DNA from: Sphingomonadaceae bacterium
GTDB taxonomy: Bacteria; Pseudomonadota; Alphaproteobacteria; Sphingomonadales; Sphingomonadaceae
Length of the DNA stretch: 50,586 nt
Direction: 5' to 3'
Assembly (NCBI GenBank): GCA_947375105.1
Contig: CANCET010000004.1
Span: 1-50,586 of the forward strand
Positions 44,303-50,586 of this stretch are shown one piece after another (the first letter of the stretch is position 1; every line of letters begins with the position of its first letter). The position numbers and the translations under genes were made by a program. Under the pieces are notes generated by a model that was given only the letters and a program-made list of their open reading frames with translations, ran no database searches and was not told the origin of the DNA.

Positions 44303-46128
44303 GCGCGTTTGCTCCAAGGTTTGCGTGTCGGCGCTGATATAGCGCTCTCGTCGATCATTTCAGCCCCCGGAAACGCGGCAAAGGCTGCGCGCACCAGCGG
44401 GTCCTCGCGTAACGCCGCTTCCTCGCGCTCGGCGGCTTCCGCACGGACTTCTTCAAGGCTGGGCAGCGCGGAAGCGAGATCGCTGCTGCGCTCCACCTGC
44501 CAGCGCCCGCCGGTTGCACCTTCCAGTCCGCGCCGCATATCCGCCGTGGGATCGCCCGGAATGCCCGGCGCGAGCGCATAGACGAGATGCCCGGGCACGA
44601 GCGAAACCACCCGCACCGATAGCCGCATGGCTGAGCCGATCAGCGGCGAAATCTGTTCGACCTGTTCGACCAGCCCCGCCCACTGCCTGGCCACGGCATC
44701 CGCGCTTGGCGGCGCGGCGGCGACGGGTTCTGACGAACCTGCGGGCGCCGCCGCCTGCACAGCCGGAGGATTGGCAGCGAAAGCTTCGAGCTGCTTGATG
44801 AGCCCGCCGGGATCAGGCAGGTCCGCTGCGTGCATCACCCGCAGCAGCGCCATCTGCGCCGCCACCAGCGGATCGGGCGCGCCGCGCACTTCATCATAGC
44901 CCTTGAGCATCAGCTGCCACAGCCGGTGCAACGCGCCCGCGCCGAGCTGCTTTGCCCAGCCGTCCAGCGCATCGCGTTCCTCAGCCGAGCGGGCATCCGC
45001 CACGCCGGAAATCTGCGTCACCGTTACCTTGTGCACCAGATCGAGCTGCGCGCGCATCATCGCGGCAGGTTCGATCCCCAGCGCGAACTGGCTTGCCACT
45101 TCTTCCAGCACGCCATCGCCCTTGCCGCCGATCACCGCAGCGAACAGGCGGCGCTGCATCGTCTTGTCGGCAAGGCCCAGCATCTCGCGGACCTGCTCGG
45201 CCGTCACCTCGCCACCCCCTGCCATATCGGCATGGCTGATCGCCTGATCGAGGATCGAGAGCCCGTCGCGTACCGAACCTTCGGCGGCCGCGGCGATCAT
45301 CGCCAGCGCCTCGTCCTCGGCGGATACCTGCTCCGCCGCACACACATGCGCGAAGTGCGCCGCCAGCACCGGTGTCTGGATACGCCGCAGGTCAAACCGC
45401 TGGCAGCGCGAGAGCACCGTGACCGGCAGCTTGTCGACCTCGGTCGTCGCGAAAAGGAACTTCACATGTGCCGGGGGTTCCTCAAGCGTCTTGAGCAGCG
45501 CGTTGAACGCATTGCGGCTGAGCATGTGAACTTCGTCGATGATGTAAATCTTGTAGCGTGCCGAAACTGCCGCATAGCGCACCGCCTCGATGATCTCGCG
45601 CACGTCGTCGACGCCGGTGTGGCTTGCCGCGTCCATCTCGATCACGTCGATGTGCCGCCCCTCGGCAATCGCGACGCAGGGCTCACACTGCCCGCACGGA
45701 TCGATTGTCGGCCCGCCCTGCCCGTCCGGGCCGATGCAGTTCAACGCCTTGGCGATGAGGCGCGCGGTCGATGTTTTGCCCACCCCGCGCACGCCGGTCA
45801 TCAAGAAGGCATGCGCCAGCCGCCCGCGCCGGATCGCGTTGCCCAGCGTCTGGACCATCGCATCCTGACCGATCAGCTCGGCAAAGGTCTGCGGCCGGTA
45901 CTTGCGCGCCAGCACGCGGTAGGGCTGGCCGGCAGGTGCGGGCACGGGCGCAACGGGTGGCGGTGAAGCACGCTCTTCCTGCACCACGCTGGCCGCCGGT
46001 GCCGGATCGCCGAACATCGAGGCCTGCCCCGCTGCCTCAAGCTCCGCCGCCGAGGGACCCTCGTTCTCGGGCTCATCCCGGTGTGCGTCCTCTGGCGGCG
46101 CGCCAAACATGTCGGTGGAATCGACCAT
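44299..46128 (-). CDS. dnaX: DNA polymerase III subunit tau/gamma
   Basis: This is a 609-residue clamp-loader ATPase. An extra N-terminal segment of about 65 residues, acidic and Pro/Ala-rich, precedes the usual start YRVLARKYRPQTFAELIGQD. Walker A is GVRGVGKTST, the four zinc cysteines are in ALNC...DPCGQCEPC, Walker B is IYIIDEVHMLS, and the sensor region is FLFATTEVDKLPVTVLSRCQ. A tau-type C-terminal region follows from about residue 370. The gene is coupled to ybaB. No typical slippery heptamer was identified, so a separate gamma form is not supported here. Confidence 0.95.
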   Translation of the reverse strand: MVDSTDMFGAPPEDAHRDEPENEGPSAAELEAAGQASMFGDPAPAASVVQEERASPPPVAPVPAPAGQPYRVLARKYRPQTFAELIGQDAMVQTLGNAIRRGRLAHAFLMTGVRGVGKTSTARLIAKALNCIGPDGQGGPTIDPCGQCEPCVAIAEGRHIDVIEMDAASHTGVDDVREIIEAVRYAAVSARYKIYIIDEVHMLSRNAFNALLKTLEEPPAHVKFLFATTEVDKLPVTVLSRCQRFDLRRIQTPVLAAHFAHVCAAEQVSAEDEALAMIAAAAEGSVRDGLSILDQAISHADMAGGGEVTAEQVREMLGLADKTMQRRLFAAVIGGKGDGVLEEVASQFALGIEPAAMMRAQLDLVHKVTVTQISGVADARSAEERDALDGWAKQLGAGALHRLWQLMLKGYDEVRGAPDPLVAAQMALLRVMHAADLPDPGGLIKQLEAFAANPPAVQAAAPAGSSEPVAAAPPSADAVARQWAGLVEQVEQISPLIGSAMRLSVRVVSLVPGHLVYALAPGIPGDPTADMRRGLEGATGGRWQVERSSDLASALPSLEEVRAEAAEREEAALREDPLVRAAFAAFPGAEMIDESAISAPTRKPWSKRA

Positions 46129-46224
46129 GAACGCTGATTAGGCGCTCTTGCGGCGATTGTCGAAGCCCCCTACCCCAACTCGTCGGGGATTGACAGACAG
46201 GTTGCAAAGCTGAACCTTCCCCGC

Positions 46225-46716
46225 ATGAGCACGATCACCCCCGGCCGGATGACGGCCACCCACAAGGGTCCCCTTGTCGTCTTCGTGATCGGTATGCGGA
46301 TCAATCACTTCCACAAGGTGGGCAAGTGGCTCCCGGTGATCCGTTCGATGGGGCCAATGATCGAAGAACTCTATCGCAATCCCGAAAGTGGTTTTCTCGG
46401 CACCGAAACGATGCTGCGCAGCCTGCGCACGATCACGCTGCTGCAATACTGGCGCGATTTCGACAGCCTCGAGGCCTACGCCCGCGCCCGCGATCAGAAG
46501 CACTGGCCGGCGTGGACCGCATTCAACAAGGCGGTCGGCAACGATGGTACGGTCGGGATCTTCCACGAAACCTATGTCGTCCCCGAACACGGCAGCGAGA
46601 CGATCTACGCCAACATGGTGCCCTTCGGTCTCGGCAAGGTCAGCGGCGTGGTGCCTGCAACCGGTTCGCGCAATGAAGCGCGCTCGCGGATGAGGGGGCT
46701 TTCGGAGGGGGATTGA
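46225..46716 (+). CDS. DUF4188 domain protein
   Basis: This is a 163-residue cytoplasmic protein of the DUF4188 family. The pattern is GPLVVFVIGMRINHFHKVGK, RSMGPMIEELYRNPESGFLG, LLQYWRDFDSLEAYARARDQ, HWPAWTAFNKAVGNDGTVGI and FHETYVVPEHGSETIYANMV. It is a ferredoxin-like-fold family distantly like haem-degrading or monooxygenase-type dimeric domains. Function is unknown. The His and Trp residues in the core are the conserved ones of the family. It stands alone, convergent with the SRP RNA gene two bases away. Confidence 0.82.
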   Translation: MSTITPGRMTATHKGPLVVFVIGMRINHFHKVGKWLPVIRSMGPMIEELYRNPESGFLGTETMLRSLRTITLLQYWRDFDSLEAYARARDQKHWPAWTAFNKAVGNDGTVGIFHETYVVPEHGSETIYANMVPFGLGKVSGVVPATGSRNEARSRMRGLSEGD

Positions 46717-46718
46717 AG

Positions 46719-46802
46719 GAGCCGGGCGACCCGCCGCACATCGTTGTGGCTGCTTCCTTCCGGACCTGACCAAGTTGGCGACAGCAAACGTCCGCCCGAC
46801 TC
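46719..46802 (-). ncRNA. ffs: Signal recognition particle RNA (4.5S type)
   Basis: The minus strand contains GGTCAGGTCCGGAAGGAAGC, the universal SRP RNA apical-loop signature bound by Ffh. The ends pair over 10 bp with one G-U pair, GAGTCGGGCG with CGCCCGGCTC, giving a single long hairpin of about 84-90 bases. The exact mature ends may extend a few bases. Confidence 0.93.
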
Positions 46803-46904
46803 CCGCGGCGCATATGGCGAGGCAGGCGGGAAAAAGCAATCCCGTCATGGTCCTCCCTTTTTCCCCTGAGCTTGGCGAAGGGGAAAATGGGGAGGATTTG
46901 TATC

Positions 46905-47183
46905 TCAGCGAAAATTGTCGGCGTAGCTCTGCAGCTTGAGGCGCCTCACCGGCACCGGGCTGACATGCGCGGCAATGCCGTACTTGTCGGCATAGGCACT
47001 GGCCTCGTCCGCCGAACCAAACGTCAGCACGACCTGTACTTGCGTATCGCCCGAACCGGCCCAGCCCATCAGCGGATCAGGCCGCCGCGCTTCTGCGGGA
47101 GCGAATTCAAGAACCCATTCATGGGTACGGGCACGGCCCGATTGCATGGCATTCTTCGGGCGCTGATAGATACGTGCAGACAT
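46905..47183 (-). CDS. NADH dehydrogenase accessory subunit, NDUFS4-like
   Basis: This is a 92-residue protein. ATG 47183 is chosen because the family begins MSARIYQRPKNAMQSGRA; the longer frame upstream would not fit. Landmarks are EWVLEFAPAEARRPDPLMGW, the SGDT motif, VVLTFGSADEASAYADKYGI and a basic tail with RRLKLQSYADNF. This is the ETC complex I 18-kDa/AQDQ (NDUFS4) family found in alphaproteobacteria and mitochondria, which stabilises the NADH-oxidising arm of complex I. The other complex I genes are not in the window. Confidence 0.9.
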   Translation of the reverse strand: MSARIYQRPKNAMQSGRARTHEWVLEFAPAEARRPDPLMGWAGSGDTQVQVVLTFGSADEASAYADKYGIAAHVSPVPVRRLKLQSYADNFR

Positions 47184-47252
47184 GACGTCCCCATGCCCAC
47201 GAATCGGCTTTGAAATCAAGTCCGCGATGCCCCAACTGCGGACTGTGCGGCC

Positions 47253-47323
47253 CTTGATCCCCACCTGCGCTGGGATGCCGAATATCCCCACCCTTCGTCA
47301 TCCCCGCGCAGGCGGGGATCCAG
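47253..47323. repeat. Inverted pair of REP-like extragenic elements
   Basis: Each copy is about 28 bp: 47253-47280 on the + strand and 47296-47323 on the minus strand. They match at about 24 of 28 positions. The core is a palindrome (ATCCCCGC...GCGGGGAT, 47300-47319). Paired inverted copies in an intergenic gap are typical of REP/REPIN elements. Confidence 0.7.
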
Positions 47324-47341
47324 AACGGCCAACCACCAAGC

Positions 47342-49798
47342 TCACCGCTTCCCTGCCTGAAACGCGTTCTTGGTCCTGAGGCTCGGCTCTTCCTCCCACG
47401 GCGCATCGGGCCAGCGGTGCCGGGGATAGCGGCCCTTCATGTCCTTCACCACATCGCGCCACGATCCGCGCCAGAAGCCGGGCAAGTCCGCTGTCGTCTG
47501 GATCGGCTTCTGCCCCGGCGAGGTGAGCGAGAGCAGCAGCGGCCTTGGCGGATCACCGATCACAGGGTGCCGGTCGAGGCCAAACAACGCCTGCACGCGC
47601 AGTTCCACCGCCGGGCCGCCTTCATGTCCGTAATCGATGGCATGGCTCGTGCCGGCCGGCGAGGCAAACTCGGCAGGTGCCAGCCGGTCCAGCGCCGCAC
47701 GCCCGTTCCAGTCGAGCCGCCCGAGCAGCGCCTCGTGCAGCTTGCCCGCACCGATCTGGAAATCGCGCCGTCCGGCCAGCAGCGGCCCCAGCCACTCCTC
47801 CGCCTCGGCCAGCAGCGTTGCCTCCTGCAGTACCGGAAGCCGGGCGTACCGCGCCCGCTCGATCAGCGCCAAGGCCTTCTCGCCCAGCGGAAGCAGCCCA
47901 AGCCCCTCGGCCCGCAGCCGCTCCAGCAGCAATGCCGCGACAGCTTCCGGCTCCGGCGCAAGATCGGGCACGCGCGCCAGCACAACGGCCCCCAGCCGCC
48001 GCTCCAGCCGCGCCTCGACGCGGGCTTCGGATGCATTCCACGCGAGCGCATGGCGCGCCTCGATGCGGTGCGCCAGATGGCGCGTGACCTCGGCTTCTTC
48101 CAGCGCGAGCGCCGCCGTGATCCGCGCGCCCTTGGCCTCGCCCTGCGCATCGCCGATCACCAGCCATGCGGCGCGGACCAGCGCGCTGGCCAAATCAAGC
48201 CGATAGCCCCGCCCGCCGGATGCCAGCCACTCCTCCCCGCTGGCACCCCGCGCCCGCGCGATCCGGTCAGGAAATGCCTCCGCCAGCAGCGCGCCGAGCG
48301 GCACTTCTGCGCGGCGCTCGGATCCCAGTTCACGCGCCGCGTGCTCCGCAGCCTTAGCCCAACGCGCCGCCAGCTTGCGCGAAGCCTCGGCCCGCCCGCC
48401 CCGCTCGCGCCCCCAGCGTTCCAGCCGGAGAGCCAGATCCTCGCCCCGCCCGCCAAGCCCGCGTTCCTGAAGCAGCAGCGCCAGCCGGGCCGCATCCTCC
48501 GCCTGGCCCCGCGCGGCGGCAAACAGCAGCATATGCGCCAGCGCCGGCTCCATCGGCAGCGAAGCCATCGCACGCCCGTGCGCGGTGATCCGGCCTTCGG
48601 AATCCAGCGCCCCCAGCGCCGCCAGTGCCGTCCGTGCCGCCGCCATCGCTGCCGCCGGCGGGGGATCAATCCACGCCATGTCCGCCGGATCGCCTGCGCC
48701 CCACTGCGCCAAAGTCAGCGCCAGCGGGGTCAGATCGCTGGTCAGGATCTCCGGCGGATCGAATGCCTCGCGCCCCGGATGCGCCGCCTCTTCCCAAAGA
48801 CGATACGCCACGCCCGGCCCCTGCCGCGCCGCCCGGCCCGCGCGCTGGGCCGCCGAAGCCTGGCTGGCGCGCACCGTCACCAGCCGCGAAACGCCCGCCG
48901 CCTTATCAAACTCCGACCGCCGCGAAAGCCCCGCGTCGATCACGATCCGCACGCCGTCCAATGTCAGCGAGGTTTCGGCAATGCTCGTCGCCAGGACCAC
49001 CCGCCTCCGCCCCCCAGCATCGCGCCGGATCGCCGCGCGCTGGCCCGCTGGCTCCACCTGCCCATGCAGCGGCAGCACCAGCGCCTGCGGCAGGCGCTCC
49101 GCGAGGAGATCCGCACACCGCTCGATCTGTGCCACGCCGGGCAGGAACGCGAGAATATCGCCCTCCGCTTCGCCCCATGCCTGCACCACCGCGCTTGCGA
49201 CGGCCTGTTCGGGCTTCAGGTCGGGGCGCGAACCCAGCCAGCGCAGCGCCAGCGGATGCGCCTTCCCTTCACTCTCCACCACCGGGCAATTGCCCAGCAG
49301 CCGTGCAAACCGCGCGCCGTCCAACGTGGCGGACATCACCACCAGACGCAGATCATCGCGCAGCACGCCCTGCGCCTCGATGGACAGGGCCAGCGCCAGA
49401 TCGCTCCCCAGCCCGCGCTCGTGTGCTTCATCAAAAAGCACTGCCGAGATGCCGGAAAGCTCGGGATCGGTTAGCAGCGCGGACACGAAGATCGCCTCCG
49501 TCATCACCACGATGCGGGTGCCGGGACCGCGCTTTGCATCAAGCCGGGTGACATAGCCCACCGTCTGGCCCGCCTGCTCGCCCAGCAGCTCGGCCATCCG
49601 CTCCGCCGCCGCGCGCGCCGCCACGCGCCGGGGCGAAAGCACGATGACCTGCCCGCTGCACCACGCCTCGCCGATCAAGGCCGGGGCCACCGCCGTCGTC
49701 TTGCCAGCGCCCGGCGGCGCGATCAGCACGGCTGAAGGGCTGGCGCGCAAGGCGTCCAGCAGTTCTGGCAGCACGGCATGGATCGGAAGTTCGCTCAC
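47342..49798 (-). CDS. hrpB: ATP-dependent helicase HrpB
   Basis: This is an 818-residue DEAH-box helicase. The GTG at 49798 is preferred because AGGG lies 8 bases upstream and the protein then starts SELPIHAVLPELLDAL, as in the family; a TTG at 49834 is less likely. Motif I is APPGAGKTT (27-35), motif II is FDEAHERGL, motif III is MSATLD, and motif VI is QRAGRAARQGPG. The C-terminal HrpB domain reads GVWRPSL-like near the end as DLPGFWRGSWRDVVKDMKGR with YPRHRWPDAPWEE. The biological role is poorly known. It is a stand-alone gene on the minus strand. Confidence 0.94.
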   Translation of the reverse strand: MSELPIHAVLPELLDALRASPSAVLIAPPGAGKTTAVAPALIGEAWCSGQVIVLSPRRVAARAAAERMAELLGEQAGQTVGYVTRLDAKRGPGTRIVVMTEAIFVSALLTDPELSGISAVLFDEAHERGLGSDLALALSIEAQGVLRDDLRLVVMSATLDGARFARLLGNCPVVESEGKAHPLALRWLGSRPDLKPEQAVASAVVQAWGEAEGDILAFLPGVAQIERCADLLAERLPQALVLPLHGQVEPAGQRAAIRRDAGGRRRVVLATSIAETSLTLDGVRIVIDAGLSRRSEFDKAAGVSRLVTVRASQASAAQRAGRAARQGPGVAYRLWEEAAHPGREAFDPPEILTSDLTPLALTLAQWGAGDPADMAWIDPPPAAAMAAARTALAALGALDSEGRITAHGRAMASLPMEPALAHMLLFAAARGQAEDAARLALLLQERGLGGRGEDLALRLERWGRERGGRAEASRKLAARWAKAAEHAARELGSERRAEVPLGALLAEAFPDRIARARGASGEEWLASGGRGYRLDLASALVRAAWLVIGDAQGEAKGARITAALALEEAEVTRHLAHRIEARHALAWNASEARVEARLERRLGAVVLARVPDLAPEPEAVAALLLERLRAEGLGLLPLGEKALALIERARYARLPVLQEATLLAEAEEWLGPLLAGRRDFQIGAGKLHEALLGRLDWNGRAALDRLAPAEFASPAGTSHAIDYGHEGGPAVELRVQALFGLDRHPVIGDPPRPLLLSLTSPGQKPIQTTADLPGFWRGSWRDVVKDMKGRYPRHRWPDAPWEEEPSLRTKNAFQAGKR

Positions 49799-49854
49799 AG
49801 AGGGAGCCCTAAGCACCCTCTGCGGCCGCTGCAATCCATGCTAAGCCCGGGGGA

Positions 49855-50007
49855 ATGAGGACCAGCATCGAAATCCTTGTCGCGCTCCTCACCGGCATGC
49901 TTGCGGGCGGAGTAGTGATTGCAGCCCTCATCGCCGCTGCCGCGCTGCTGGCGGCTGGCGCGGTGTGGTGGCTGGTCCGCCGCCAGAGCGGAGCCGATGG
50001 GCCCTAG
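49855..50007 (+). CDS. 50-residue single-span membrane peptide
   Basis: ATG 49855, preceded by GGGGGA, encodes 50 residues. One long hydrophobic helix (VALLTGMLAGGVVIAALIAA and onward) is followed by WWLVRRQ and a short polar tail with TAG at 50005-50007. The positive residues after the helix suggest an N-out, C-in single-pass inner-membrane protein. No family is known to me. It is divergent from hrpB and lies 46 bp before a DUF4153 membrane-protein gene, so it may be co-transcribed with it. Confidence 0.5.
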   Translation: MRTSIEILVALLTGMLAGGVVIAALIAAAALLAAGAVWWLVRRQSGADGP

Positions 50008-50053
50008 TCAGCCCTCCTCTCGCGCCATAGGCTGCGCGCAGGGAGACAATGGC

Positions 50054-50586
50054 TTGAACGAAGAGACCTCGACCGAACCGGCACCGCCGGCCCAGACCGG
50101 CCCGCTGCGCCTTGCCATCGGCTTTGCGCAAGGGCTCGCGGCATGGCTGCTGCTCGAACTGGTATGGCCGGGTTTCTCGGAATTTACCGGCCCCAGAAAG
50201 GCCGAGCTCGAGATGTACTGGAGCGCGCGCCACCCCATCGCCTTCGCCGCACTTACGCTGGTAACCGCCTTCATTCCTGTCATTGCGCTCGCCGAAATCG
50301 GCCGCATGCGGTGGCGCCGTCTCGGGCTCTATCTCGCCGCGACCACGGGGGCGCTTATCCTGCTCACCGTCTACGACATCACCCGCGATCCAATCGAGAA
50401 CGGCGGCCTGATCCCCCGCATCTGGCCCTCCGCCACCCTGATCTTCTGCGGCGGGATCATGCTGTTCATCGTCAACCAGCTGCTCGAATTCCGGGAGACC
50501 GGGCACCGCTTCTACTCGCACTATGCGCTGCATTTCGAGGAAAGCTGGATGCGCGGCGTGCAGTTCGTGCTCTCGCTGGTCTTCGT
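50054..50586 (+). CDS. DUF4153-like membrane protein (partial)
   Basis: The TTG at 50054 is chosen because GGGAG lies 8 bases upstream (50041-50045); a closer ATG at 50049 is out of frame and stops after two codons. The 177 residues present have at least three transmembrane segments (LAIGFAQGLAAWLLLELVW, AFAALTLVTAFIPVIALAE, LGLYLAATTGALILLTVY) and the conserved-looking RFYSHYALHFEESWMRGVQF. This is the N-terminal half of the DUF4153 family, inner-membrane proteins of unknown function. The gene continues beyond the window. Confidence 0.7.
   Translation, partial: MNEETSTEPAPPAQTGPLRLAIGFAQGLAAWLLLELVWPGFSEFTGPRKAELEMYWSARHPIAFAALTLVTAFIPVIALAEIGRMRWRRLGLYLAATTGALILLTVYDITRDPIENGGLIPRIWPSATLIFCGGIMLFIVNQLLEFRETGHRFYSHYALHFEESWMRGVQFVLSLVF

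Noticed and set aside
47417..49474. 685-codon + strand frame opposite hrpB
   Set aside because: It is an antisense shadow rich in Arg, Pro and Gln. HrpB motifs on the minus strand are unambiguous.

Overview
The window reads as about 50 kb of a GC-rich alphaproteobacterial chromosome, most likely from the Sphingomonadales (Novosphingobium, Sphingobium or a relative). The grounds are the TonB-dependent receptor and Rieske catabolic genes, the DUF4402 pilin-like proteins, CtrA-type TTAACCAT sites, an NDUFS4-type complex I subunit, and small SDR and DUF proteins in the style of that group. No database search was possible, so the taxonomic call is inference.

Left part (1-15.3 kb): a secreted and surface-structure locus on the + strand. 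It holds the tail of one exported protein and a 1717-residue DUF11/outer-membrane-barrel protein. Seven DUF4402 pilin-like subunits follow, then a PapD-like periplasmic chaperone and a large usher with an unusual Pro/Ala-rich N-terminal extension. Two subunit genes carry near-identical upstream blocks with CtrA-like sites, and hairpins separate major-type from minor-type subunits. An APC-family amino-acid permease closes this block.

Middle-left (16.7-29.5 kb): an accessory catabolic island. It opens with a TonB-receptor stump fused to a broken IS3-family transposase. A complete TonB receptor, an MDR reductase, a Rieske oxygenase, a ketosteroid-dehydrogenase-like flavoprotein, an intact SDR, a LuxR-type regulator, a GMC oxidoreductase and a SnoaL/NTF2-like protein follow. 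Two further SDR genes are decayed. The set looks like import and oxidative breakdown of a polycyclic or terpenoid/steroid-like compound, but the substrate cannot be read from the sequence.

Middle (29.5-37.0 kb): a regulatory island. A secreted M48 metalloprotease and a winged-helix protein with a degenerate receiver each have a sigma-54 type -24/-12 promoter. Each also has the same 12-base element about 90 bp upstream in the same orientation. Next to them lie a sigma-54 activator with altered key motifs and a hybrid histidine kinase with a phosphotransfer domain. This looks like a self-contained sigma-54 circuit and is the most interesting inference in the window.

Right part (37.3-50.6 kb): conserved housekeeping genes. 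These are tRNA-Tyr, RlmB, a lipoprotein, HU, Lon, an MlaA-like protein whose signal peptide appears frameshifted, YbaB, DnaX, a DUF4188 protein, SRP RNA (ffs), an NDUFS4-like subunit, an inverted REP pair, HrpB, a 50-residue membrane peptide and the start of a DUF4153 membrane protein that runs off the end.
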